Made by a program: the position numbers and the translations under genes
Origin: Poecilobothrus nobilitatus
Lineage: Eukaryota; Arthropoda; Insecta; Diptera; Dolichopodidae
Direction: 5' to 3'
Length of the DNA: 64,000 nucleotides
Assembly (NCBI GenBank): GCA_947095535.1
Contig: OX352774.1
Span: 267,441,843 to 267,505,842, forward strand
The notes under the pieces: generated by a model
Database searches by the model: none
Told to the model about the DNA's origin: nothing
The model's input: the letters and a program-made list of their open reading frames with translations, nothing else
Shown: positions 23,204 through 34,470 of the stretch, piece by piece
Numbering within the stretch: position 1 is the stretch's first letter
How the letters are laid out: every line of letters starts with the position of its first letter

Positions 23204-25871
23204 CAGGTATGCTCAACCTAAATAAGCCAAGGATCCACTTTTCATTCTCTTAATTTAAAATAAACAATTTACTTTAAATATTAAATTATGCATTTTTTTT
23301 ATACATATTTAACTTATTAAAATAAAATTTCATGTAAGGTCATGAAATTGTTTATTTTAAATTTTTTAGTTCAACATTCAAACTAAATTTTTTAGTGAGA
23401 TGTTTGACTTTGAATATTTTCAGCAATTTTAATGTAGTTCGGTTCGTAATTGCTAATAGCTAAGCATAAGCAGTCATCCATATGTTTATCAGTTAACCGC
23501 GTACGGTATTTTGATTTTATGTAATTCATGTGAGAGAATGATGATTCACATAAATATGTGGAGGCGAAACAAGAATGTACTCGATGATAAGCATCTTTCA
23601 AAAGTGGATATCTTTCAATGCTAATATATTTTCATATATGAAGTTCATCTCGCGATTTCAGGGCAATGTCGCTTTGCAACTCAACTAGTTGCAATTCTAA
23701 GCCACATACGTCCATTTTGAATAATTCCGAAATTAGTTTAGCCATATTTTCAATATTTATTTTATTTAACGGCGATGTAAAAAAAGAAGCGATTGGCCGA
23801 AGCTTTTCAAATTCTGTAAATCTGTGTTGAAATTGCACAAAAATTTGTTGTAACATATTACCAAATTCGTCATAATTATAAACTTCTATGTTTGAGCCAA
23901 TTTCATCTTTAAGATTTGAAAAGTGTTTTAGATCTTTTTTATCTAATTGAGCTATCCACATTTCCAATTTTGTTTTGAATGTATCAACAGTGGTAATCAT
24001 GTCAGCAATAGTTTTGTTTTTTCCTTGTAAATCTAGATTTAATCCATTTAATTTTGATTTTGATGGAATGAAAAATGCTAGTTTTGAAAAATGCTAGATT
24101 GAAAAATGCTAGTTTTTGCAACCATATCTTATCTTGAAGTAGTTCAGCATAAGGATCATTTCTTTCAACCAGAAAATCTTTTATGTGTGGCAATAATTTC
24201 CGAAATCTTTCTAAAATTCCTCCTTTGCTCAACCATCTTACTGTATTATGTAGAAGCAAATCTCCATACTGTGCATCAACGCTCTCTAGAAGGGATTGAA
24301 ACAATCTTCTTTGTAGAGCCTTCGCTCGAATAGAATTGATTATTTTATAGTAGTTTTCATAACATCATCGAGATTCAACATTTTTCCAAATAATGATTGT
24401 TGGTGTATTATGGAGTGGTAGGAAAGAAAATCAGGAAAATCATTGTCCCTTTTAAAAAATCCACTAAAACATCCACTTTCATGGCCTACCATAGAAGGAG
24501 CTCCATCTGTAGTAATGGAGACCAGTTTCTTTAGTGGAATATTTTCAGATACTATGAACTCTTTCCGAACATTGTAGATGTCCTCTCCTCTAGTTCGTTC
24601 TTTCACAGGAAGAATTTTGAGGTATTCTTCTTTTACTGTTGAATCTGAAAATACAAAGCGTACAAATATGCTTAGCTGGGACATATCGGAATTATCAGTA
24701 GATTCATCAAATTGAAGTGAAAACCAATCACAATTTTCAAAATCCAGTTTAAGTTGAGATTGTAAATCATTTGCTATGGTTTCAACTCGTCTTGTTATAG
24801 TGTGCCTTGAAAGCTGCATGTCTTTGATGGCGTCAATAATCTCCTTTTTATTTTTAAAGTTTTCAAATAAACTATCAGCAGCAGCCAAAAATGCTTCCTT
24901 AAATATCTCACCATCTGTAAATGGTTTTTATGCTGTATAAAAAGTCGACTCACACGTAGAGATGCCATAGTTGCCATTTTAGATTTACTGCAAATTTTTT
25001 TAAACATAGATTGTTGAATATTCAAAGATATTTTCAATCTTTGTACTTCAGATTTTCTAGTCAAAGATTTCGAAGAAAAATCTTGATCGAAGTTTGCATG
25101 TGCAGTAACAAAGTGCCTATTTAAATTACCTCTTTTCGGCAAAACTACTATCAAACTGCATATTAAACAAGTACACTTATCTTTATTCATAATAAATAGA
25201 AATTCTTCTTCCCAATCGCAATTAAAATGGTATGTTTTTGGTTTTTTATTACTTCTCGATTGAGTACTCATGATGAATTCTGGGTATAAATATTTAAATT
25301 GTTAGCACAAAGTATAAATACAAAGCTAATATTCTTACCAAGTAATTTGGAAAATTAATCACTCTACTCTACCAAACTTCAAATATACTAATGAATGCAA
25401 CTTACAAAATCACTATTAAAAAATTATATTAATTAAACAAGTAATTTAGAAAATAACAAAAAAATGTTTACCAAGTAATTTTGAACAAATAACCTTGCAC
25501 GATATCAAAAATAATTATGAATCGTAACTCAAAAAATTAACTAACTTTAAATAGGCACCAGTAACTAACCACCCTACTATAGATTTTTCTTAAAAAATAA
25601 CGCTTTTTGACCAAAAAAATATAAACTTTTTTTTTGTTTTATAAAACTATTTCTGCATTCGCTTTTTATAATATTTACGTGATATTTTTTTTCTCTTTAG
25701 CATAGTATACTAGGTTTAAATATTTTTTTTTAAAAATTTTTTAATGATTTGTTTGTAGAAATTTTTCTAAAAATTTAATAATTCCAACAATTTTATAATT
25801 AATAAAGCGATCGACCTAAAATTCTCATGGGATCGACCAGTCGATCGCGATCGACTGGTTGAGCACACCTG
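23204..25871 (-). mobile_element. hAT DNA transposon, nested in LINE ORF1
   Basis: The element ends CAGGTATGCTCAACC at 23204-23218 and GGTTGAGCACACCTG at 25857-25871, a 15-bp terminal inverted repeat with one mismatch. A palindromic TCGATCGCGATCGA-type subterminal motif is inside the right end (25838-25860). CTACA occurs on both flanks (23196-23200 and 25875-25879), but an exact 8-bp target duplication is not readable. The decayed transposase lies inside on the minus strand. Confidence 0.85.
23392..25271 (-). pseudogene. hAT transposase (ZBED5/SCAND3-like), broken
   Basis: From 25271 the frame starts MSTQSRSNKKPKTYHFNCDW and has a BED-like zinc finger (CTCLICSLIV then KRGNLNRHFVTAHANF). After a frameshift near 24890-24950 the RNase H-like core reads FSLQFDESTDNSDMSQLSIF and ITTDGAPSMVGHESG (24340-24888). 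A third piece has HNTVRWLSKGGILERF (24002-24304). The fourth reads FSNLKDEIGSNIEVYNYDEF (23632-24000). The C-terminal dimerisation segment is STYLCESSFSHMNYIKSKYR (23392-23601). This order is that of ZBED5-type hAT transposases. At least four frame breaks make it non-functional. Confidence 0.85.
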
Positions 25872-27480
25872 AGTCTACAGGGTAGTTCCAAAAAGACTAG
25901 GTTGCTAGGGAGCAACCAGGTAACCAGGCCGTTCAATGAAATTGCCAAGGACAGTTTAATTTTGGCAATTATTGATGAGGGGGTATTGATGAGGGGGTAT
26001 TTATTGATGAGGGGGGGAAGAAACTCCAGCACCACCACCCTCCTGCAGAGAAGCTGGCTGGCATCAGGGCCACGCCAAATTGACAGTCTGTGCTGATCAG
26101 AGATCGGTAGATCTCTATAAGCAGGCGATAGGGAAGGTGGGAAGTCAGTGGCCGGGGCCAAGCTAAAAGCCGTAAGCAGCGAGGAAATCCCTAGCAGGGA
26201 TTATGCAACTGCAACTTTTATAAAAATCTGTTGTCAGCCTCTCAACATGCTTACTGTAAAGGGAAGTCAGTGGATACTGCACTTTACACCTTGACTAGCT
26301 CGATTGAAAGATATTTTAATTGCAAAGAGTATACTCTTGCAGCATTTATAGACATTGAGGGAGCGTTTAATAACTTCAATCAGGTAGCAATTGTAGACGC
26401 ACTCATAAGCCTAAGGGTAGTACCGGATCTAAGAGCACTGATAGATAATATGCTAAATAGCAGGGCCATCAGTGCCAATATAGGCAACGCTTCTGCAAAA
26501 AGGGTTGTGAGGAGAGTGTCTTTGCAAGGAGGGGTGCTATCTCCCCTTCTTTGGAATATGATGGTAAATGGTGGTAATGGTGGAATATGGTGGTAAAAAC
26601 CACCCCCCTCCAAATTTTCCTACCTATCCCCCATAATCCAGATTTCCCAATACCAATTTCCCCAATTATCCTACATCCCTATCCCCAAAACCAAACTGTA
26701 CATTCGTATTAAAGGTTCCATCCTAAAGTTTGGTTTTAAAAGGGGGGTGGTTTTGGTTGGTTAAAGTCCAACACTACCTTGAGGAAGCACGTGCAGTTCC
26801 TCTTGGTGACTTTCGAGTTTTCCACCAACCCTCGTAAAAAAAAAAAAAATTAACTGCTTAAAATCCTGGGCGAGGCGGGCTGCACAACAATCGCCTTTGC
26901 GGACGATGTTGCTGTCGTTGTTAGTAGCCAGACATTCTCAGGGACGTTTTGCAGCTTGCACTAAACAAAATCACAACATGGGCTATGGACTGTGCACTGT
27001 CAGCAAATCACAGAAAACCGAACTGGTCCTCTTTACAAGGAAATATAAAATTCCTAAAATAAAGCAGCCTTCGTTAAATGACTCCACTCTTACCTTTAGC
27101 GAAATGGCGAAATTTCTGGGTCTAACTCTAGACAGGAAGTTAAGCTGGAAGACTAACATCTCAGAAAAAGTAAAGAAGGCCTCAATAGCATTATATAATG
27201 CTTGTAGAATATTATAGCAAATTTGCAGCCGCAAACACAACTGTGAGATTAAAAGCTATATCGCAGTGGATCAATTCACGACAAGGTCACTCGGTCATAA
27301 ACCAATTCAAGTCCACTCCCGTTTTGGTAGACTACACTAAATTCTTCGGGACATCTAATGTGACGAGCATACCAAGCCGTGAGAGTTGGAACTCGAACAC
27401 AGTGATGACCTTCGAAGGAGTACAATTCTGCACGGATGGTTCAAAAATAAAGAGCAGTGTAGGATGCGGGGTCTATCAGA
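25872..27480 (+). pseudogene. LOA-like LINE ORF1 end and reverse transcriptase, broken
   Basis: After the hAT, ORF1 residues continue to about 26000. The reading then jumps across a deletion to RT at 26231: SASQHAYCKGKSVDTALYTL, AAFIDIEGAFNNF (palm A) and SLQGGVLSPLLWNMMVN (palm B). A nested tail interrupts at about 26571-26848, and the frame resumes LKILGEAGCTTIAFADDVAV, which contains the catalytic FADD. Thumb sequence follows as FLGLTLDRKLSWKTNISEKV (26897-27217). Several frame changes are present. Confidence 0.8.
26571..26848 (+). mobile_element. LINE 3'-end fragment with poly-A, nested in reverse transcriptase
   Basis: The insert separates LLWNMMVN from LKILGE of the RT. Its last part, GGTTAAAGTCCAACAC, GAGGAAGCACGTGCAGTTCC, CTTTCGAGTTTTCCACC and then a run of A, parallels the 3' end of the LINE at 52870-52985. 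The outer sequence forms a long stem: AAAACCACCCCCCTCC (about 26596-26611) against AAAGGGGGGTGGTTTT (about 26739-26755), with CCAAAACCAAACT/AGTTTGGTTTT nested inside. This is a severely 5'-truncated structured retrotransposon tail. Confidence 0.65.
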
Positions 27481-28225
27481 TAATCTGAATATCAGTCATA
27501 ATTTCCGATTACCAGACCATTGTAGCGTTTCCGATTCACCAGACCATTGTAGCGTAGACCATTAAAGCGGAAATTACGGCAATTCGAGAAGTCTTGATTC
27601 TACTGAATAGAAGCGTTGTGACTGTAAAGCAAGTACGCATTCTGTCAGATAGTCAGGCTGCGTCAAAATCTCTGGAATCAACATGTACAACCCCGAAGAC
27701 TGTAATAAACTGCCAAAACCTTCTTAACGAGATGGCCAAGCAATCTAGCATTCAGCTTTGATGGGTACTAGGTCATCGAGGTATTCGGGGAAATGAAAAA
27801 GCTGATGAACTCGCAAGAATTGATACAATCTTACAAGTCCTGCTGGATAGGGCTAGACTAGGGGTACTTCTATTCACAAGCAAAACGTTACTTCGAAACG
27901 AAATAACTGATATGGTAAATTACAAATGGTCAAACTTGACCTCGTGCAATATCACAAGATTGATATGGCCCAAAACCGATTTAAGACGATCCAATGATCT
28001 GTTTTCTCTCAACAGGGCAGACATTGGGATGACAATGGGTATAATCACCGGTCACAGTCTAATAGGGAAGCATGCCAGAAGACTTGGCTTATCCGCAAAC
28101 GACTATTGTAGAGCCTGCAAAGATGAAGAAGAGGAGGAAACTACTCTCCATCTCCTTTGCACATGCCCGGCCTTGTCGGTAAGAAGGAATACGCATTTGG
28201 CCCAACCTCTTCAACAACCTTAGCG
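27330..28225 (+). pseudogene. LINE RNase H domain and Cys-rich C-terminus
   Basis: RNase H motifs appear in order: FCTDGSKIKSSVGCGVY (first Asp, 27420-27475), ILSDSQAASKSL (third acidic residue, about 27640-27675) and a GHRGIRGNEKADELARI block (about 27770-27820). The C-terminal frame 27912-28223 has TGHSLIGKHARRLGLSANDY, then CRACKDEEEEETTLHLLCTC, a CCHC-like zinc-binding arrangement. A small duplication (ACCAGACCATTGTAGCG twice at about 27510-27560) and a TGA before WVLGHRG disrupt the frame. Confidence 0.8.
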
Positions 28226-28378
28226 ATCTAGCAGGTAAAAATGTGAAAAGCATTCTTCGCTTTGCAAAAAGCTCAAATTTGTTTTAACGAGTGGGATAAA
28301 AAAAATTCTATGGGGTATCACAATGGACCAAATATTTTCTTAGTGTGCTTTTTTGGCAGCCACCTTAACCTAACCTAA

Positions 28379-28858
28379 GCCAGAGCTGACCAGAGCCAAC
28401 AATAATGGAAAGCGGTGACATCGAAACCTTTGAATGTATTAGTGGAAATTTTCCCATGTATTTTGAGAGAAAACTACGAAAAATGACATTTCTTAAATTT
28501 TTTTTTATTTCAGATAGCTTATTATTTGCCCAATACAACAAGTAAGTTTTTAACTTTGAACTCAAAATTTTAAATCCTTCTTTAAGCAAATTTCTAGCAC
28601 TCCAATTAAAAAAAAAATAGATACTCTTAAAAAAAATCAGTAAATTTTTTTTATAAATTCTGTGCACATAACTTCAAAATTTAAAAGCTTTTATATTAAA
28701 TTTGTTATAAAATTGGTAAGTATAATTGTTTTATAATGGAGTTTTTATATATTAAATTTCATTAAGAAAATATGCCATATATATAAAAATTAAGGTTGGA
28801 GTTTCTTCTTTATGGTTTTAAGAAAATTAAATTTCAAATCGCATTTTTCAGTGCAATT
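28379..28858. other. Non-coding stretch after LINE
   Basis: No coding signal. AT-rich sequence leads to a short ATG exon-like segment at 28859-28893 (MDKKRKEVPIF) ending at a strong donor GTAAGT. It does not join the THAP exon in phase. Confidence 0.4.
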
Positions 28859-29233
28859 ATGGACAAAAAAAGAAAGGAGGTTCCAATTTTTATGTAAGTA
28901 AATTTTCATATTTATGTTACAGTTTTGTTTTGTTACAATCAAAAAAGAAGGTTTAATATTTACTATTTAGTAATAAAGAAGCTTTAGAATAACATAATAA
29001 AATATATTGAACATAAATTTAATTTAATTAGTTTATTGAATTTAAGCAATTATTGAATTTAATTTGTAATTTTTAGTTTTATTTTAACTTTCAAAAAAAT
29101 TTTATTTCAATTTTGAAAGGTGAATCAATGTTGGTATTTGAAATAAAATAAAATTTCCGTTTTTATTTAAAAGTTAAAGCTTTAGTTTTTTATTCAGTTT
29201 TATTTATTTTATTACTCTTTTTAAATATATTAG

Positions 29234-29367
29234 TCCGAAAATGTGCGCTTTCTGGATGTAAATACAATTATAATTTTCACGCGAATAACGTTCCAACTTT
29301 TAAAGTTCCAAAAAATGAACGATTAAGAACATTATGGATAAGCTCTATGTCAAAAGGAAATTGGTAA
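29234..29367 (+). CDS. THAP zinc-finger domain exon, orphan
   Basis: After an acceptor-like ATATATTAG the frame reads RKCALSGCKYNYNF, then VPTFKVPKNERLRTLWISSM, ending at TAA 29365-29367. Cys-x4-Cys, a P-x-F segment and the conserved Trp in LRTLWI at the expected spacing mark a THAP domain, a DNA-binding finger found in P-element transposase and cellular regulators. The second zinc-ligand pair would lie in a following exon, which I did not find, although TTG|GTAACC could be a donor. It may be an exon of an unresolved gene or a dead P-like transposon fragment. Confidence 0.5.
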
Positions 29368-30127
29368 CCTACGGCGTATAGTTGCATATTTGTTTCTACA
29401 ATTATTTCCTTAAAAATATTCGCGTTAAATATTCAAATTGTACGGGATTTTGATTTAAAAAAAATATTCTTTGAGAGAAGTAATCATTTATTAGTCTCAG
29501 TTTGGGTATATTTGACATAGATTTAAAATCGACGTGATGTGGTAATACAAATAGCTTGTTTTTCCAAATAAGTAAAACTTTCGCTAATATTTTATTAAAT
29601 AATTTTACAAAACAACATAATGATAGATACTCTTAAAAGCAATAAGCAAAATAGAAAATTAAAAATATTTAATAATTAAAAAGAGTAATTATGTGATAAT
29701 TTTTATTGTGATATTTTTTTTTGTTATTTGTTAGTTTTAAAAACTCACAAAGTTATATTTGTTTTTAACTTTTAGTTTGTTTTTATATTTTGTTATGTTG
29801 TTCTGTTAAATTTTTTTGTTTTTATTTATTTTATTTTTGTTTTTCGTTTTCCTATTGTTTTCTTTTAGGTGGTGTGGAAATAGGAATAATTTTAATATAT
29901 AACATAACATCGAAAGGTTTTTTTAAATCAAACCATTCTCAATTCTAATTTTTATTATAAAGGGTTTGTGACTTCAAAATCTTTTGAAGTTATCTAGGTA
30001 AAATGTTCAGTTTGTACCCACTGAGGAGTCAAACAGACTGAACAAAAGACGAAACAACTTCTTTTTATTTATTTTTAAAAATGAACATTCAAATCAAATG
30101 GTCTTTTTCAATTAATTTTTCCACTAG
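29368..30127. other. AT-rich non-coding stretch
   Basis: No gene visible. Poly-T-rich sequence precedes the 3' end of the minus-strand SANT gene. Confidence 0.5.
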
Positions 30128-30850
30128 CTATTTAAAAACATTGGACATATCTTTCATAGTGTTTAAAACTTCTTCTTGTCTTTTACTATTTTCTTTATGA
30201 CGCTCGTTCCTTTCTTCTCTCATTTTTTTTAATTCCACTAACAATTTTTCTTGGTAGCTACTCTTTTTACCTACTCTACCATCTCTTGTACCTTCGTCAT
30301 CTAAAATATTAATAAAATGAATCTCAAAATTTATGTGAAATATATTTATATTAATTTACCATCCGTTGACCTTTCGTTGATTTCAGATATATTTATTAGA
30401 CGCTATATTAATAAGATTGACATTATGCCCATCCAAAAACATATAATGAAATTCTTCAATGTAATCGAATTGTGAAGGTTCTTCACCCGTCGTTCTTTTT
30501 ATGTCCTTCACCTTCATGTAAATTCTTTTTAAATTTTTGAATTTATTTTTACATTGCTTCGTACTCCATGGCTCACCCATTTCAGTTTCAACCATTTCGC
30601 ACACAGCATCCGTTTTCATAGTTGTTCCATCGAACAAGTGCTTATGGGCTTTATCAGCCGCAATTAATTTTTGGTAGCATCAACAGCCCATTGCTGTCTA
30701 ACTGTTTCAGTTTCAGTGGGAAAATTTTCATATGGGATTTCGTTCGGAACATTTTGAACATTAGTATTTAATTGTGGTTGTGGAATGTATGAAATTTGCA
30801 ATGAGTTGCAAATTACATCATTTAAAAATACATACAATAATTCTGCAATG
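30128..30850 (-). pseudogene. Harbinger accessory protein with Myb/SANT-like domain, two frameshifts, one intron
   Basis: The upstream exon (30360 to about 30850) reads NVPNEIPYENFPTETETVRQ, QWAVDATK, then after a 1-base shift near 30676 LIAADKAHKHLFDGTTMKTD and TKQCKNKFKNLKRIYMKVKD. This is a trihelix (Myb/SANT-like) DNA-binding fold with its Trp and KxKNLKRxY signature. A second shift near 30400 restores NISEINERSTD. A 59-nt intron (30301-30359, GTAAAT...TTTTAG) joins in phase to DDEGTRDGRVGKKSSYQEKL and a Lys/Glu-rich coiled tail ending VFK and TAG at 30128-30130. Harbinger transposons carry such a protein beside the transposase, which lies 2 kb away on the same strand (32916-34266). Confidence 0.75.
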
Positions 30851-31194
30851 TGAAATATTATAATAGTTTGGTTTTTAAAAATTAATACGTAACAGTTTTT
30901 GCTTTTTATTTACTTACCATTTCTGCTATTCCTAACCAAAATTTGGTTATTATTAATGACATAATTGCCATTAATAATTTCTGCAGTAAAAGTATCTATC
31001 CTCATTTATTAATTAAATTATATTATAAATATACTTCCAAAAATTCAGCAAAAATCCAAAAATCAAATAAAATATACAGCAAAAATTCCAAAAATAAAAT
31101 AAAATTTTTGAATAAAAATGGCGTTATAAAAAAAAAACAAAAATGACACTTCAAGCCTTTGACATTTGTAACACTTCTTAATCCTCCTCACGAG

Positions 31195-31350
31195 TAGGAT
31201 TAAACAAATTAACTCCATTAACTCGATTCTGGTGTTGCGAAACGATATTTGTAACGTCAGAGTGTTTATTTTAGTCTACCCCGGCATTTCAAAACGACTT
31301 TTATCTGTCAATAAACACCAAAGAGTTAGAAACGAAATGCACTCAGCAGA
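31195..31350 (+). repeat. Harbinger-associated end/promoter-like block, copy 2 (diverged)
   Basis: GAGTAGGATTAAACAAATTA, TGTTGCGAAACGATATTT and AGAGTTAGAAACGAAATGCACTC resemble the block at 34352-34468, where GAGTTAGAAACCAAACGCACTC occurs. It lies upstream of the SANT gene as the other lies upstream of the transposase. It may be the 5' terminus of a separate Harbinger element or a shared promoter. Confidence 0.45.
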
Positions 31351-32915
31351 GTCAGCCGTGTTTAAACCAAAGAATATTTATTACAAGAAGAATGGACACT
31401 AAAATACATAGAAATGTCTACTCAAAATTTAAAAATAAAATTCAATAAATTTCAGCAACAAATATATACCTACACACATGTTCCAAAATCCATTATATAA
31501 TCCATTATTATTAGCAAAAGAAGAGGTAAAAAAATATAATAAAAAATATCATATATCATACTCTCTAGTCTCTATGTATGTATACGATATTTTTTTCTTT
31601 TTAGCACATTTTCAAATAAAATTTTAAAAAAATGTGCCCTTTAGTGTCACTCTGTCCTTCTCCGTCTATTTACAGAACTTCTACATCGTTAAAGATAGAG
31701 AAATGAAATTTTAACCATGGGTAGATCTCATAAAAATTATTAATGTTATTAACAACATTAAATGTTGTAATTGTAATTTAAAATTATTAATGTTGTAGAA
31801 CAACTTTTTCATGTAGCCCCATCTATTGCGGGGCTACAGTCCTTCAAATGTTGAAAAATCCTATTTTTAAATGTATGTTATAAATGCCATTCCACAGGCG
31901 CTTTTTTTTACCTTTAGAAGTCAATATCAAAATTATACAATTTTTTTTAAATTTAGTATTTATTTTATTAGGTTTACATTCTGCCTTGTTTCAATTATTT
32001 TCTTATGGCGTTTCTTTTTCAAATCTGAGAACGGGTAATGTATTAAACATGTTAAATCTTAAATGATCGGAACGAAGAAAACAAAAAATATAAATGAGAG
32101 AATTAATAGCTTTTTATGTGAGTAATTATTTTTTTTTTTTATTATATATTATTATATTTTTATTTTCTCCTTTTCTTTTGATTGTCTTTTAAATGCCTTT
32201 TTTTTATTCAGTGTCTTTCATTAAAAAATATTTATATTATATATAGAAACACAGTCACATTATTCAGCATGCGAGGAAAAACAAATAATTTAGAATTAAA
32301 ATTTTTTCGATTAGCGATTGATAATGAGAGGAAATTTAATAAATATTTATTAAATGTAATATAAAAATAAAATTATTATTTTTAAATCAAAAAAAATGTA
32401 ATGTAATGTAAAAATGTAAAAAATGATGTAAAAATCATAAAAATTTAATTTTTATTTTTTTTTTTTATTTTGAATTTTTTTTATAAATTTTTTTATTGTT
32501 AATTTATTTTTTTATTAGTTAGAATAGAAAGTTTTTTTATTAGTTTATAGAAGGGTAAAACGTTCCTCATACTAGAGTGCATTATGCCCATCCAAAAAAC
32601 ATATCGTGGTATGGCTAATTCTCCTTACACTGAATCAATAATATTTTGTTATTTATTTGTAATCTGAATTTATGTATGTTATTAAAATGAAATTTACAAT
32701 TATTTTTGTTTTTTGAAAAATACTTTGTTTTTATTTTTATTTATAAGTACAAAAAAAAATTAAATCTCATCTAAATGTAAGTTATTAAAATGAAATTTAC
32801 AATTTTTTTTTGTTTTTTGAAAAATACCTCGTTTTATTTTTATTTCTAAGCACATACCAAAAGCTAATTTTTTTTTTATTAAAGATTTAAATTTCCATTT
32901 AGTAATTTAAAATTA
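31351..32915. other. AT-rich non-coding stretch with repeat scraps
   Basis: At about 31635-31700 on the minus strand is an R2 remnant (plus strand reads AGTGTCACTCTGTCCTTC and ACAGAACTTCTACATCGTT). At 32580-32606 GCATTATGCCCATCC repeats a piece of the SANT gene (30420-30446). No intact gene. Confidence 0.5.
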
Positions 32916-34266
32916 TTAGGCATTGCAATTTCGGCGACATAAATTATCTCGCTTCTCAATTCCTGACTGAATTACATTTCTCACAACATTTCTTTCATTA
33001 TGATGTATTTCATTACTTACTCGAGTTTCTTCTCCTGCTTCGATGTAAAACTCTAAATTATCTTCTCCAACATCTATACATAAGATTGTGGCTGTAAGAT
33101 TGTGTGGTTGTGATTGTGTAAGACACAACAACATAAAATTGTGGCTGGTACCTAATCAATTCTATTCATATCCAGGTATTTAAGTCTTCTAAATCTTTCA
33201 AATAGTAGAGTAAAACTTCTTTCAATTACTTGACGAGTTGATGCATGTTTACTATTAAATTGGATTTTACTACTTGAAAGGTTACAATGTGCTATATAAG
33301 GTGGAATGCACCAGGGCAATACTCTATAAGCTTTATCGCCTAAAATGTATTCGCCATTAGGAAAATATTCACTTTAATTTTCTTGAACTTTTAAATAAAT
33401 ATCGCTATTTTTAAATATAAGAATATCTGGTACTGAGCTATAACAATGAGTATACCTCATGTCAGCATCGTAGATAGCTTGCAGATTCATAGTCATAGTG
33501 CAGCATTTACGGTTTGTGTATGACTTTGATTGCGTTGAAGGACATTTGCAGGCGACATACGTTCTATCTACCGCTCCAATAATGTCGTGAAATTATGTTT
33601 TTCCAAATTTTTCTTTAACTTTCTCCAATTCATTTCCTGTTGGCCATTTAGTATACTTGGAAGCTAATTTATTAAGCAAATATAATATTCTAACAAATGA
33701 TTTGGAAAGAGTTCCTTTAGGAATGTCGAACCGTTCGCTAACAGAAATAAAAAATATGAACAAAAATTATATTTAAGTTATTATTTATATTAAAAATAAA
33801 TTACCGATATAAATCTGGCGTTGCTAATATCCATATGATTGCCAATAATTGTTTCTTAATAATATTAGTTTGCTGACGTCCTTGGTTGTAGTTTTCCTCT
33901 GCTTGTTGTAATAAAATTATTTCCTTTAGTATTTTCTCAAAAACGTTGAATTCAGAAATTTCGTCGAAACTCTTCTTCATCATATTGATTTACCACATTT
34001 TCCATGTAATGCTGAATTCATACAACTTTTTTGGAATCCGTAGCATTATTTATCATTACTACAAGTTCTTCTTCTTCGCTATCAGGATCATCCAAAATGT
34101 TTTGAAGTAAATTCATCTAATAAATAAAAAATATATGTATATTAAAAAAAATTATAAAGTACAAATTTTAATATTAAAAACTTACATATTCCAATATTTG
34201 TAACTGAAATCGTTCAATAAGACTTAAAATGCTGCTTAAAATTAAAATTGTCTGTGAACGCTCCAT
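32916..34266 (-). pseudogene. PIF/Harbinger DDE transposase (HARBI1-like), two introns, broken
   Basis: Exon 1 (34186-34266) starts MERSQTILILSSILSLIERF and splices in phase at TAT|GTAAGT to exon 2 (from 34116): MNLLQNILDDPDSEEEELVV, HYMENVVNQYDEEEFRRNF, then KQLLAIIWILATPDLYR. An intron (about 33737-33804) precedes ERFDIPKGTLSKSFVRILY. The catalytic core reads HDIIGAVDRTYVACKCP (first Asp, about 33570), SSVPDILIF (second Asp), GEYILGDKAYRVLPW and RQVIERSFTLLFERFRRL (Glu). The C-terminus ends at 32916 (GIEKRDNLCRRN). Stops after FGKT, KVQEN and NRID, plus at least three frameshifts, inactivate it. All three DDE residues remain visible. Confidence 0.85.
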
Positions 34267-34339
34267 TTTTCTTTTAAATAAAATTGTTTATTTTATTTTA
34301 TTTTATTTACTTCTTTATTATTCCCATCTGATTTTCACA

Positions 34340-34470
34340 GTTCAAATTCAAATTAACTCTACACTAATCGTTTCGAAATGGCAGAGTAAAATTAACTTTG
34401 CTGTGAGTGTGTTCGTTAATCCTATAAAAGCATTTTACTCTACTCGGAGTTAGAAACCAAACGCACTCGA
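34340..34470 (+). repeat. Harbinger-associated end/promoter-like block, copy 3
   Basis: It contains AATCGTTTCGAAATGGCAGA, GTTAATCCTATAAAAGCAT, ACTCTACTCGGAGTTAGAAA and CCAAACGCACTCG, as at 16138-16268. GAGTGTGTTCGTT and the reverse of AACGCACTC face each other, giving a small inverted repeat. It lies immediately 5' of the transposase ATG (34264-34266, minus) and is therefore a candidate transposon terminus or promoter. Confidence 0.6.

Larger units (their letters stand above)
22475..28378 (+). mobile_element. LOA/R1-like LINE with RNase H, internally deleted, carrying nested insertions
   Basis: A GC-richer 5' leader (from about 22478) is followed by a Lys/Ser-rich ORF1, reverse transcriptase, RNase H and a Cys-rich C-terminus. 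RT followed by RNase H and then the TGHSLIGKHARRLGL ... CRAC ... CTCPAL block is characteristic of LOA-like and related LINEs. The endonuclease and most RT fingers are deleted between about 26000 and 26220. A hAT transposon splits ORF1 (23204-25871) and a LINE 3' tail splits RT (about 26571-26848). The 3' end reads CCTTAACCTAACCTAAG near 28362-28378. Confidence 0.8.

Noticed and set aside
24106..24333. Plus-strand frame opposite the hAT transposase
   Set aside because: It is a shadow of the minus-strand coding sequence.
28350..28378. Telomere repeat tract
   Set aside because: Only about two CCTAA-like units are present, at a LINE 3' end. No array.
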